Of a stretch of 64,000 bases of DNA, positions 12,213-22,493 are shown one piece after another. How positions within the stretch are numbered: position 1 is the first letter of the stretch; each line of letters starts with the position of its first letter. The notes under the pieces are model-generated. The model was not told the origin of the DNA and ran no database searches. It worked only from the letters and a program-made list of their open reading frames with translations. The stretch is from contig NC_088680.1 of assembly GCF_950023065.1 (NCBI RefSeq), forward strand, positions 15,922,559 to 15,986,558, written 5' to 3'. The stretch comes from Planococcus citri (Eukaryota; Arthropoda; Insecta; Hemiptera; Pseudococcidae). The position numbers were made by a program, and so were the translations under genes.

Positions 12213-12258
12213 CAAAAATGTGCGAAAAAGGTGAAAACTACACGCGAAGGTATACTTA

Positions 12259-13900
12259 GTCAAAAATCGTAAAAATCATGGCTCAAAATTCTTCAGAAAT
12301 TCTCAAAAAACAATTTAATTTCAATATTTGATTTTCTTACGAAATTTTAACCCATTTTGATACGTTGCACAACACAATACTTCTTCAAAAATTCCAAAAA
12401 TCATTACCCAATTATTTTTGGCTGAATTTCTTCAAACCCCCCCCCTGTCCTCTCCAAATACATTTTTATTGAAGAATTGGGATTTTTTGAGAAATTTCAA
12501 CCCATTTTTGACAAGTCACGTGGCATTTTTTTCAATTCCAAAAATTGTGACACAATTTTGAGTTTAAAATTCTTCGAAATTGCTCAAAAAACATTTTTGT
12601 CGCCGTATTTGAATTCCTTACCAAATTTTAACTCATTTTGATAGGTCACATGACACTTCTTTTAAAATCCCAGAATCCACGACCCAATTTTGGGTCCATA
12701 ATTCTTCAAAAATGCTCAAAAATACGAAAATTGGTTGAATTTCTTGCAAAATATTAACCCATTTTGATAGATTGTATGAAAATATTTCACAATAATCTCA
12801 AAACTCATGACCCAATTTCGGTGTAAAAATTCTTCGAAATAGTTTTAATAACATTTTCGTCGAAATATTCAAACTCCTCGTAAACTTTTAACCCACTTTA
12901 ATAAGTCCTATATTACTTTTTCAAAAATTCCAAAAATCACGACTCAGTTTTTGGCTCAAAATTCTTCAGAAATTTTCAAAAAATCATTTCATTTCAATAA
13001 TGCCAAAAATCGAGAGACAATTTTGAGTTTAAAATTCTTCAAAATTGTTCAAAAAACACTTTTATTGACATATTTGAATTTTTCGTAAAATTTTAACCCA
13101 TTTTGATAACACATGTTCGAAAATACCGAAATACATGACCCAATATTGGGCTCAAAATTTCTCAAAACTGCTCAAAAAATATTTTCGTTGAAATTTTTTG
13201 AATTTTTTGCAAAGTTTTGACCCATTTTGATAGTTTGCATAAGATTTTTTCGAAAATCCCAAACCCAAGACCCAATTTTGGCTTCAGAATTCTTCAAAAA
13301 TGCTCAAAAAACGTTTTAGTTGAAATATTTGCATTTCTCACGAAATTTGAATCCATTTTGATAGGTCGCACGACACTTTTTCAAAACTCTCCAAAAACCA
13401 TGTGACATGTCCCAATTTTAGACTCAGAATTCTTCAAAATTGCTTTAAAAACATTTTCGTTTTTTTGTTGCAATAATTATTCGAATTTCTCATGAAATGT
13501 GAACCCATTTTGATAAGTCACAAGACATGTATTCAAAAATCCCAAAACCAGTGCCTCCATTTCGAGCTCAAAATTCTTCAAAATTGCTCAAATACACTTT
13601 TGTTGTAATATTCGAATTTCTCGCGAAATTTGTAACTTTTGAATAACTCCACAGCGGTTCATTATTACTCGTAATTGAAGGAGGGGGGGGGGGAAACTTG
13701 ATTGGATATTGATTAAAAATCGAAAACTCGTTTGGAATTCGCTTTGCAATCCATCTAATCCAACATTGCACATATTTTGATAGGTCAAATAACACCTTTT
13801 CAAAAATTTTGAAAACCATGCAGGTTAAAAGGTACGTATCCGAAAAAACACGTCGACTGAGATTAAGGTAAAGTTTTAAAAAACGAACTTTCAACTCCAA
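12259..13900. repeat. Diverged tandem repeat, roughly 150-bp period
   Basis: Successive blocks repeat the order: GACCCAATTTTGGGCTCAAAA, TTCTTCAAAAATTGCTC, AAAACATTTTCGT, GAATTTCTCGCGAAATTT, AACCCATTTTGATAGGTC, ACACTTTTTCAAAAATTCC. The period is about 140-150 bp and divergence is high. The same family occurs at 15700-17060 and around 31140-31500. The Penelope-like element inserted into it. Confidence 0.75.
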
Positions 13901-14470
13901 CGTACCTGTAGCTAATTTTCAAGTCTGAAATTTAACCCACGAACACAAAAACACCACAACACGAGAGTGATTTCCCCAAGAAATACTGCTTGGACACTCG
14001 TGGTATTAGCAAAATGAACAGTAAAACAACACAATCGAATCGAGACTCTGGTCCAGTCAATAAATTAACTGATATTGTTCCTCTGCTTGTGTGTCTTACT
14101 GTCGTCTCTATTGTCTATTTATTTACACCAACCCCTACCTGTTTTCATTCCATTTAGCAACTTATAGGTAGTCTATAAATCAATAGATCTTTCTTCGTAT
14201 TTTTAACTGTTCTTCAACTTCACCCTCTGTAGTGAACCACCCTGTAGCGTATTTCCTTGCTCATTTGTATAGCTGGTATGTAGCTCGTACATCCATCTTT
14301 CACCATAGATATTATACTGTATGTAGGTTTGACTGTTCCCCTCCCTTACCCGCACGTCCATTTATCTTCGGATTCCAAGAGACACCAGATGAACAACAAC
14401 TGAATATGCAAACCTGCTAATACAAAACAAACTCTACCTGCTCATTTCATTTGGCACTTCGTAGCCTTAC
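13901..14470 (-). other. Orphan family promoter-like module
   Basis: Contains the phrase TGTGTCTTACTGTCGTCTC, then CATTCCATTTAGCAAC and CAATAGATCTTTCTTCG, matching the region upstream of B3 (15400-15500: TGTGTCTTGCTGTCGTCTCC, CATCTAGCAAC, CAATAGATCC). No family gene follows on the minus side, so it is an upstream region left without its gene, or a partial duplicate. Confidence 0.5.
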
Positions 14471-14844
14471 GTCTCATTTTTTTTTTTTTGAAATAAATAA
14501 ATAACAGATGATGATTCTTTGATTCTATCCTTCAGAGTGTTAGAACTTGCAAAGCTCAAATTTTCATATCGATCATACGAGTCGAAAGCTTTAAATCGTC
14601 TAAGTGATGCTGAAAAGGCAGTGTATCTAGTTGGTAAAAAATAAAACAGCGCATACTTTCGTAAATCATTCATTTATTAATAAGCATATGGTAGGTAATT
14701 GATATTTTTGAAAACTCGAAAAAAAATTATCGGTTGATTAAATTAATTTTAAAATAACCTACAATTAATGTTTTTTAAAAAAGAAAGAAAAATCAATCTA
14801 AAATGTCATTCATAAATCACTCAAATGTTACCAAGTAGGTATAT
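14471..14844. other. 3' flank of B3, nothing recognised
   Basis: AT-rich sequence with no supported gene. It lies downstream of B3. Confidence 0.4.
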
Positions 14845-15189
14845 TTATAAAAAGATAAATAATACAAAAAAAATACATAAAAGTCCGAAAATAAACGACA
14901 ACTGCATTTTACTTGAGAATTTACTATTCGTAGTACGATGAGACGAAGTTGATTCTCGTATCTCGTTCGCAGCCATTTTGCATTGGTTTTCTACTTCGGC
15001 CAAACGTGGTTCCAATTTTTTCAATACTTCTTCAGCAGATTTCTTTATTAATTCCTCCGCGATACTCTGAAGAGTTTTCTCAGCTATTTCTATTTTGCTA
15101 TCAATTTTCTCTTGAGAAGGAAAACAATTCCAGAGAAGGTATCCGAAAGCAGGTATCATAACACCAAAATATAATGTTTCTAACCACAT
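14845..15189 (-). CDS. Short family B-like membrane protein, copy B3
   Basis: Unrecognised 114-residue protein. Residues about 5-20 are hydrophobic. About 26-92 is a charged helix-forming region containing VLKKLEPRLAEVE, clearly related to the LEPRFAKLE core of B1 and B2, followed by a Ser/Thr-rich stretch. Residues 96-114 are hydrophobic and end the protein. It keeps only one core repeat. The start ATG is at the first residue of the hydrophobic segment (CCACATTTT on the plus strand), as in B1. Likely a double-anchored or signal-peptide plus tail-anchored protein. Confidence 0.65.
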   Translation of the reverse strand: MWLETLYFGVMIPAFGYLLWNCFPSQEKIDSKIEIAEKTLQSIAEELIKKSAEEVLKKLEPRLAEVENQCKMAANEIRESTSSHRTTNSKFSSKMQLSFIFGLLCIFFVLFIFL

Positions 15190-15560
15190 TTTGAAAGGAT
15201 AGAAAAAGATACACCGAGTACGTAAATATTTCGAAAGGCACCACCGACGTGATTTTATTCAGTTTGAACTGTTGCAAGTAAACGAGAGTCTGATCTCTTT
15301 TCACTAAACTAAACTAACAAATGAACAAATGACCATTCTAATGAAATGAGGAACGTGCACTATGCACACAGACTGTAGGTATTTCGTCTTCTGTCTTCTA
15401 TCTATGTGTCTTGCTGTCGTCTCCTTTTTCTACATTTCCAACCCCCACCAGCCATCATTTATTCCATCTAGCAACATTTCAATAGATCCTTCTTCATTCC
15501 TAATTTTACTTGTATTTCCATCCTTCATAGACTGGTATGTACCTATTTAATGTTTCTGCG
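15190..15560 (-). promoter_or_regulatory. Upstream region of B3
   Basis: Matches parts of the orphan module at 13.9-14.4 kb and resembles the distal upstream modules of family C (GTCTTGCTGTCGTCTCC; CAATAGATCCTTC). No start site can be assigned. Confidence 0.45.
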
Positions 15561-15635
15561 TAATTTTGCTCGTCTTCAAGTTCCACGAGGCAGGTATAGG
15601 TACCTTAATCTGATCAAAACTCTGCTCTGATCATG

Positions 15636-15687
15636 TCTGATCAGATTTGTTCTGATCAGATTTGTTCTGATCAGATTTGTTCTGATC
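15636..15687. repeat. 15-bp tandem repeat TCTGATCAGATTTGT
   Basis: Three complete units at 15636-15680 and a partial fourth. Each carries the palindrome CTGATCAG. It lies between B3's upstream region and the diverged 150-bp repeat. Confidence 0.9.
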
Positions 15688-15699
15688 TTAAATTTCCTG

Positions 15700-17060
15700 A
15701 GAGATTTCAAGCCGTTTTGAAACGTTACACGCTACTTTTTCAGAAATGCTGAAAATTGTGACACAGTTTTGGACTCGGAAATTTTTTAAAATTGCTCGAA
15801 AAACATTTTCATCGCTATATTAAATTAAGCGCAAAATTTTATCCAATTTTTATTGGTCGAATGCCTTTTTTTCCAACAAGGCTGAAAATTATGACCTTAC
15901 TTTGAGCTCAAAATTCCTCAAAAAAGGCTCAAAAAAATTTTAGTCGCAATATTCGAATTTATTGTGAAATTTTGATCTACTTTAACAGGTCGTAAGCCAC
16001 TTTTTCGAAAATGTGAAAAGTCATGATTCAATTTTGGGATTAAAGTTTTTCAAAAAAGCTCAGAAAACATTTTCGTCGGAATAATTGGATTTTTCACGAA
16101 ATTTCAACCCATATTGATAGGTCGCATGCCGTTTTTTCAAAAATGTTGAAAATCGTTTAATTTTATAGGCTCAAAATTCCTCACAAATTCTGGAAAAACG
16201 TGTTTGTCAAAATATTAGAATTTCTTGCAAAATTTCAACGTATGTCAATTCTTTAAAAATTCTGAGAATTATCGCTCAACTTTGGGCTCAAAAAAATGGT
16301 CAAAAAAGTGAAGTCATGTTTCAAATTTGGGCTTAAAATTTTCCAAAAAAGCTTAGAAAACATTTTCGTTGAAATAATTGAATTTCTCACGAAATTTCAA
16401 CCCATATTGAAAGGTCGTATGGCATTTTTTTCAAAAATGTTGAAAATCGTTTAATTTTATAGGCTCAAAATTCCTCACAAATTCTGGAAAAACGTGTTTG
16501 TCAAAATATTAGAATTTCTTGCAAAATTTCAACGCATGTCAATTCTTTAAAAATTCTGAGAATTATCGCTCAACTTTGGGCTCAAAAAAATGGTCAAAAA
16601 AGTGAAGTCGTGTTTCAAATTTTGGCTTAAAATTTTCCAAAAAAGCATAGAAAACATTTTCGTTGAAATGATTGAATTTCTCACGAAATTTCAACCCATA
16701 TTGAAAGGTCGTATGGCATTTTTTTCAAAAATGTTGAGAATCGCTAAATTTTGGGCTCAAAATGCTTCAAAAATTCTGGAAAAACTGAAACATGTTCGTC
16801 AAAATATTGCAATTTCTCGCACAATTTCAACCCTTGTCAATTCTTTAAAACTTCTGAAAATTATGGGCTCAAAAATTCCTTAAAAATGCACGAAAAACTT
16901 TGTCGAAATATTGAATTTATCGCGAAATTCAAACCCATATTAATATACTTATAGTTTGTAGGAAAATTCTTTAAGAATTTTGAGAATCGTTACCCAATTT
17001 TGGCCTCAAAATTGTTCAAAAAATATTACCTATCATAAAAATATTTGAATTTCTCGCAAA
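15700..17060. repeat. Second block of the roughly 150-bp repeat, with a 294-bp duplication
   Basis: Same family as 12259-13900. Within it a stretch containing GTCAATTCTTTAAAAATTCTG and GCTCAACTTTGGGCTC recurs with a 294-bp offset (GTCAATT at 16244 and 16538), a more recent duplication of two basic units. No coding content. Confidence 0.75.
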
Positions 17061-19400
17061 ATTGAATTATTTTTTGGCGAACCATTCGCGAACAAATACG
17101 AGTAGATTTATTTTTAGCAAATCATTCGCCCAAGAATTGATCAATTCTTTAATTTATGAATCAATTCATTCGCGAAGGATTTATTTATAAGAATCAACTC
17201 GTTCGCGAATGATTCACTAAAAATTATTCAATTCGTTCGCGAATAATTGACCGAAAATTAGTCAATTCGTTCGCGAATGATTCACCAAAAATTATTCAAT
17301 TCGTTCGAGAATGATTCACCAAAAATTATTCAATTCGTTCGCGAATGATTCACCAAAAATTATTCGATTCGTTCGCGAATGATTCACCAGAAATTACTCA
17401 ATTCGTTCGCGAATGATTCACCAGAAATTAACGATTCACCAGAAATTATTCAATTCGTTCGCGAATGATTCGCCAGAAATTATTCAATTCGTTCGCGAAT
17501 GATTCACCAGAAATTATTCAATTCGTTCGCGAATGATTCGCCAAAAATGATTCGATTCGTTCGCGAATAATTCACCAAAAATTATTCAATTCGTTCGTGA
17601 ATGATTCACCAAAAATTCAGTAAATCATAAATAAATCGATTTTTTCGTGAACGAGTCACTTATACAAATCAATTCGTTTGCGAATGATTCACTAAAAATT
17701 ATTCAATTCGTTCGCGAATAATTCACCGAAAATTATTCAATTCGTTCGCGAATGATTCACCAAAAATTATTCGATTCGTTCGCGAATGATTCACCAGAAA
17801 TTACTCAATTCGTTCGCGAATGATTCACCAGAAATTAACGATTCACCAGAAATTATTCAATTCGTTCGCAAATGATTCGCCAGAAATTATTCAATTCGTT
17901 CGCGAATGATTCACCAGAAATTATTCAATTCGTTCGCGAATGATTCGCCAAAAATGATTCAATTCGTTCGAGAATGATTCACCAAAAATTATTCAATTCG
18001 TTCGCGAATGATTCACCAAAAATTATTTGATTCGTTCGCGAGTAATTTATCAAAAATTATTCAATTTGTTCGTGAATGATTCACCAAAAATTCAGTAAAT
18101 GAATCGATTTGTTCGTGAACGAGTCACTTATACAAATCAATTCGTTCGCGAATGATTCACCAAAAATTATTCGATTCGTTCGCGAATGATTCACCAGAAA
18201 TTACTCAATTCGTTCGCGAATGATTCACCAGAAATTAACGATTCACCAGAAATTATTCAATTCGTTCGCAAATGATTCGCCAGAAATTATTCAATTCGTT
18301 CGCGAATGATTCACCAGAAATTATTCAATTCGTTCGCGAATGATTCGCCAAAAATGATTCAATTCGTTCGAGAATGATTCACCAAAAATTATTCAATTCG
18401 TTCGCGAATGATTCACCAAAAATTATTTGATTCGTTCGCGAGTAATTTATCAAAAATTATTCAATTTGTTCGTGAATGATTCACCAAAAATTCAGTAAAT
18501 GAATCGATTTGTTCGTGAACGAGTCACTTATACAAATCAATTCGTTCGCGAATGATTCACCAAAAATTATTCGATTCGTTCGCGAATGATTCACCAGAAA
18601 TTACTCAATTCGTTCGCGAATGATTCACCAGAAATTAACGATTCACCAGAAATTATTCAATTCGTTCGCAAATGATTCGCCAGAAATTATTCAATTCGTT
18701 CGCGAATGATTCACCAGAAATTATTCAATTCGTTCGCGAATGATTCGCCAAAAATGATTCAATTCGTTCGAGAATGATTCACCAAAAATTATTCAATTCG
18801 TTCGCGAATGATTCACCAAAAATTATTTGATTCGTTCGCGAGTAATTTATCAAAAATTATTCAATTTGTTCGTGAATGATTCACCAAAAATTCAGTAAAT
18901 GAATCGATTTGTTCGTGAACGAGTCACTTATACAAATCAATTCGTTCGCGAATGATTCACCAGAAATTATTCAATTCGTTCGCGAATGATTCGCCAAAAA
19001 TAATTCGATTCGTTCGCGAATAATTCACCAAAAATTATTCAATTCGTTCGTGAATGATTCACCAAAAATTCAGTAAATCATAAATAAATCGATTTTTTCG
19101 TGAACGAGTCACTTATACAAATCAATTCGTTCGCGAATGATTCACCAAAAATTATTCAATTCGTTCGCGAATGATTCACTAAAAAATTATTCAAATAGTT
19201 CGCGAATGATTCGCTAAAAAATTATTCAATTCGTTCGCGAATGATTCACCAAAAATTATTCAATTCGTTCGCGAATGATTCAATAAAAAATTATACAAAT
19301 TCGTTTGCGAATGATTCCTAAAAAAATATTCAATTCGTTTGCGAATGATTCACTAAAAATTTGAATACTTCGTTCGCGAATGATCCACCTAGAAATCAAT
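17061..19400. repeat. TTCGCGAA satellite block 3, 34-bp monomer, 400-bp higher-order unit
   Basis: The monomer is 34 bp (successive TTCACC at 17281 and 17315) with core ATTCGTTCGCGAATGATTC and linker ACCAAAAATTATTCA. Between about 17680 and 18940 a set of monomer variants repeats as a unit: the phrase TCACCAAAAATTCAGTAAAT starts at 18081, 18481 and 18881, exactly 400 bp apart, showing recent amplification. Flanking monomers are more diverged. Confidence 0.93.
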
Positions 19401-20270
19401 TAATTTAGTTAATCACCAATCTATCCTAGTAGATTCTCGTGGATTTTAAATCTGCCAAAATCCGTGTAAAAAAAAAACAAACCTACTATGTATTTGGAAT
19501 CAAAACGTCTACTTTTGCAAGAAGCTCCTGTAAATGTAAAATTCCTCAAGTTCTCACTCAATCAAAATTACTCAACAGCTAAAATTCGTTTCAACGAAGA
19601 ACTGAAGAAGAATAACAAAGAGCCTATTATATAAACACAGTGTTGAAGAATAAAATGACATTTTTGAAAAACTGATTTATCTAATACACATAAATGATCG
19701 TATCTTATGTTTATGTATTTCAGTTCTCACTGTTACTTTGTTATCTAGTTTGTTGTAAGAATAAGTACCTAACTACCTACCAAATTTATCAATTGTTTGG
19801 ACTTTTGATTCCAAATAATTTATGTTTATCTAATTAGATATAGGTACCGATTTATTACTATGTTTTCTTTCAGTATAATATAATTTAAAAACTAAACGAT
19901 CGTCAATCACGATTCATTTTTATTTTTATTTGAGTCCAAAATTTTTACAAGTCCAAAGTGTAAACAAACAACAACAACAATACCTATGGGAATTTGTGGA
20001 GGAGCTTCAGGAGGTAGCAGACACTATAGTTACAAAACTACCCATTCAAAAAAAGTGAATCAATTCGTTCGTAAAAGAGTTTTATTTGAAGGCATCTGGG
20101 TTGAAGTTTTTTAATGTTCACATGAACGAACAAAAAATCGTTTTATGACAAATTCCTTATCTTCAAAATCGAAGGTGCAAACTCAATTTGAAAATTCAAT
20201 AATTTCAAAATCCAGGGGTTCAACAAATTTGGAAATTTTGAATCTCAAGTTTGTCCCTTTAATCTTGAAG
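19401..20270. other. Non-coding region
   Basis: AT-rich sequence without a supported gene. A stray satellite fragment (GAATCAATTCGTTCGTAAAA) occurs near 20056. Confidence 0.4.
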
Positions 20271-20601
20271 AGAGTTTTGCGAAGCACGTTGACGTAATTC
20301 TTTCATTTCGCAAGGTAGGCAACCACTCATAAACTATCAACAGACGAATTTTGGCAGACGATTCCCGGAAAACCCTGTATTTCCAGCAGTCTTTACCTTC
20401 TGCATGGAGAATGATTTGTTGATGAGTTGTCCAGTGGCATGGAAACGAAGGTTCGTGTAAGCGTGTATAGGTATTCAGTATTGCTCAGGAAATGTGTGTT
20501 TCAGTCAGCGCGGTAAAGTTCAAGCTAAAAATCACGTTGAACGTTTTTTTTTTCGATAAACTTTCCTCGGATACATTTTTGTGTCTATTTCGATACCTAC
20601 A
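20271..20601 (+). promoter_or_regulatory. Upstream and leader region of A1
   Basis: 20271-20460 contains TTGCGAAGCACGTTGACG, GGCAACCACTC and ATTTGTTGATGAGTTGTCCAG. Related sequence occurs at 31490-31620 and, inverted, at 35220-35450. The leader then has GTTCAAGCTAAAAATCACG, TTGAACGTT and TCGATAAACTTTCCTCGG, followed by TACATTTTTGTGTC, shared with the other family A genes. Confidence 0.6.
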
Positions 20602-21117
20602 ATGAAAATGTGGATGAATTTTACGGTTCGCGTCGCAGTGTTATTTCTTGTATATGCTGATAAATTTGACGCCAAAGAAGAATATCAAGGTTTGAAAAAA
20701 CATATCACAGATTTGAGACGTGGTCCAGTCGTCGTCGAGAGAGAACAAAAACAATACGAAAAAGATACGAGGCGTTACAGACGAGCTTCTGAATCGGATT
20801 GTGGAGTAGAATGTCAGAATTTGAAGAAAGAAATAGCAGATTTGAAACAAAACCTTGCCGATGAGATTGTTGAAAAAAAATTATACAAAGAAACGGTGAC
20901 ACTTTTACGTGAAAATGTATACAAAATAGAATACGAGAGTTTGAAAAATGAAATGAAAGACATGAAACAATATCTCGACAAAACACTCACCCTTCGTGAG
21001 TTTTTTTTGATTAGCGTTATATGTTCGGTAATCAACTTTATAATTTTGTTGTTACTTAGCATACTTGCTAAAACAAAACCAGAACAACTTGTAGGTGTAG
21101 CACCACACCGCAAATAG
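20602..21117 (+). CDS. Family A furin-site coiled-coil membrane protein, copy A1
   Basis: Unrecognised 171-residue protein. Residues 1-24 form a signal-peptide-like segment (MKMWMNF followed by VAVLFLVYAD). Residues 25-57 are charged. Residues 58-61 are RYRR, a furin-type R-X-(K/R)-R site. Then comes ESDCGVECQ with Cys67 and Cys71, a charged coil to about 130, and a hydrophobic membrane segment at about 134-156 with a short basic tail. The start is the ATG shared by all family members; an upstream GTG at 20581 was not used. Predicted topology is a type I membrane protein whose ectodomain could be cut into two chains. The Cys at the KRSCKE position of paralogues is missing here (KKLYKE). Confidence 0.8.
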   Translation: MKMWMNFTVRVAVLFLVYADKFDAKEEYQGLKKHITDLRRGPVVVEREQKQYEKDTRRYRRASESDCGVECQNLKKEIADLKQNLADEIVEKKLYKETVTLLRENVYKIEYESLKNEMKDMKQYLDKTLTLREFFLISVICSVINFIILLLLSILAKTKPEQLVGVAPHRK

Positions 21118-21720
21118 CTTGATTTTTCGTAAAGAATTTTGTAAGCAATTAGGCATATCTGTTACCCTGTTGAGAGCATTCTGAAATTGTTACGTGTAAA
21201 AACTAACCTACATAATCAATGGAGGTCTTGTTGACCGTTGTAATTTTCGGGTGAATAAATAATAAAAATGATTTCAAGGCTTTTACATAGGTAATCAGTT
21301 TTCTGACAGTTGAATGACAATTTTCTTGTTTTTATAATATTTTGAGTGAATTTTTGACAACTTTGAAAATGTTCAGAAGATTTTGAGAGGAATTTTCTGT
21401 ATTTTGAATTGAGTTTTAAGTATCTGGAAAACCGAAAAAAATAGCGAATTTTGCACTCCTGAAAAAATCGTAGAAATGTGATGGAATTATCGTTTTTTTT
21501 ATGTGGGTACGAATTACTTTAGAAAAAACCTTGAGCACAAATTTGTAGTACTATCCATTTTTTTGGTCAATTTTTCAATTGTAATAGTTTTTTGTCAGCA
21601 TTTTTCGGACAGTCTACCTATTGCGTGAAAATCATCTGCTGAGGGGCCAGCTGGTGAATGTTTGGCAGCCAAATGGCGTTGTAAGGGATGCAATTGTGAG
21701 TGAACTAACAATAAAGAATG
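21118..21720. other. 3' flank of A1
   Basis: Contains AATAAATAATAAAAATG near 21254, which includes plausible polyadenylation signals. No gene is supported. Confidence 0.45.
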
Positions 21721-21730
21721 ATCATCAAAC

Positions 21731-21992
21731 TATAAAAGGGGGGAGCGAACCTTTTCTAATCAACTAGGTACCTACTATACTTACGTACAGTAGACACGAT
21801 TCGAGTGTTCATTTGATCTTTGCAAGTGGTTCGCGTAAGTTAGTAGATGTTTCTGTAGCTCAGGAAATATATATTTTGGTTTCGCGTGTGTCAGTCGGTG
21901 GCGAAGTTTAGAAAAAAAAATCGCGTTGAACGTTTGTTTCGATAAACTTTCCTCATATACATTTTGTGTCTACAGATATTTCGATACTTACA
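21731..21992 (+). promoter_or_regulatory. Promoter and leader of A2 with TATA box
   Basis: TATAAAAGGG lies at 21731-21740. About 60 bp on is AGTAGACACGATTCGAGTG followed by TTCATTTGATC and GCAAGTGGTTCG. This block is shared with the upstream regions of A5, C1 and C2 (GACACGATTCGTGTGTTC; AAGTGGTTCGAATG). The leader has GCGTTGAACGTTTGTTTCG and ATAAACTTTCCTC. This is the best-defined promoter of the family. Confidence 0.65.
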
Positions 21993-22493
21993 ATGAAAAC
22001 TTGGATGAATCTCGACGTTTTCGTCGCAGTGTTATTTCTCGTATATGCTGATAAAATTGACGGCAAAGAAGAGGATCAGGATTTGAAAAAACAAATCAAA
22101 TATTTCGGACGTGGTCCTGCCCTAGAGAGAGAACAACAACAAATCGAACAAGTTACGAGTCGTCGTCACAGACGAGCTTCTGAATCGGATTGTGGAGTAG
22201 AAAGTCAGAATTTGAAAAAAGAAATAGAAGATTTGAAACGAAACCTTTCCAATGAGATCGATGAAAAAAGATCATGCAAGGAAACAGTGACAGTTCTACG
22301 GGAAAATGAACCCAAAAGAGGATCGTATGTGTATTTGGAAAGAGAAATGGAACAATTGAAACGCGATCTTGACAAAACACTTACTATTCATGACTTCTTC
22401 TTGTATTTCCTTTTACCTACAGTAGTCGTAATTATGTTTTTCGTATTAATTGGTGCAATGTATGATACAAATGGAAAGTATGTCTTAAAGTAG
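21993..22493 (+). CDS. Family A protein, copy A2
   Basis: 166 residues, colinear with A1. Signal-like segment 1-22; RHRR at 58-61 keeps the furin-type consensus; Cys67 is kept, but the second Cys of the CGVEC motif is Ser71 (CGVES), so that Cys partner is lost. EKRSCKE (Cys95) is present. Coil to about 132; membrane segment about 134-156; short polar tail. Start chosen at the ATG aligned with other members (MKTWMNL). It lies about 0.9 kb from A1 in the same orientation, each with its own promoter, so it is a tandem duplicate, not an operon. Confidence 0.8.
   Translation: MKTWMNLDVFVAVLFLVYADKIDGKEEDQDLKKQIKYFGRGPALEREQQQIEQVTSRRHRRASESDCGVESQNLKKEIEDLKRNLSNEIDEKRSCKETVTVLRENEPKRGSYVYLEREMEQLKRDLDKTLTIHDFFLYFLLPTVVVIMFFVLIGAMYDTNGKYVLK

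Larger units (their letters stand above)
11398..12258 (-). mobile_element. Truncated Penelope-like retroelement insertion
   Basis: The insertion is bounded by a perfect 12-bp direct repeat AAGGTATACTTA at 11398-11409 and 12247-12258, a probable target-site duplication. Inside lie 99-bp inverted repeats at 11409-11507 and 12114-12212 that I read as identical. Between them, on the minus strand, is a GIY-YIG endonuclease-like coding remnant. Inverted terminal repeats together with a C-terminal GIY-YIG domain are characteristic of Penelope-like elements. The reverse transcriptase part is absent, so the copy is 5'-truncated. Confidence 0.8.

Noticed and set aside
17061..19400. Regular short palindromic repeats that could suggest a CRISPR array
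   Set aside because: The intervals are themselves repeats with no spacer diversity, the context is eukaryotic, and no cas genes are present. It is a satellite.
20581..20601. Upstream GTG extension of A1, and similar GTG/TTG extensions of A2, C3, C5, B2 and the 38.9 kb ORF
   Set aside because: The aligned ATG is shared by family members, eukaryotic initiation at GTG or TTG is rare, and the extensions fall in conserved leader DNA.
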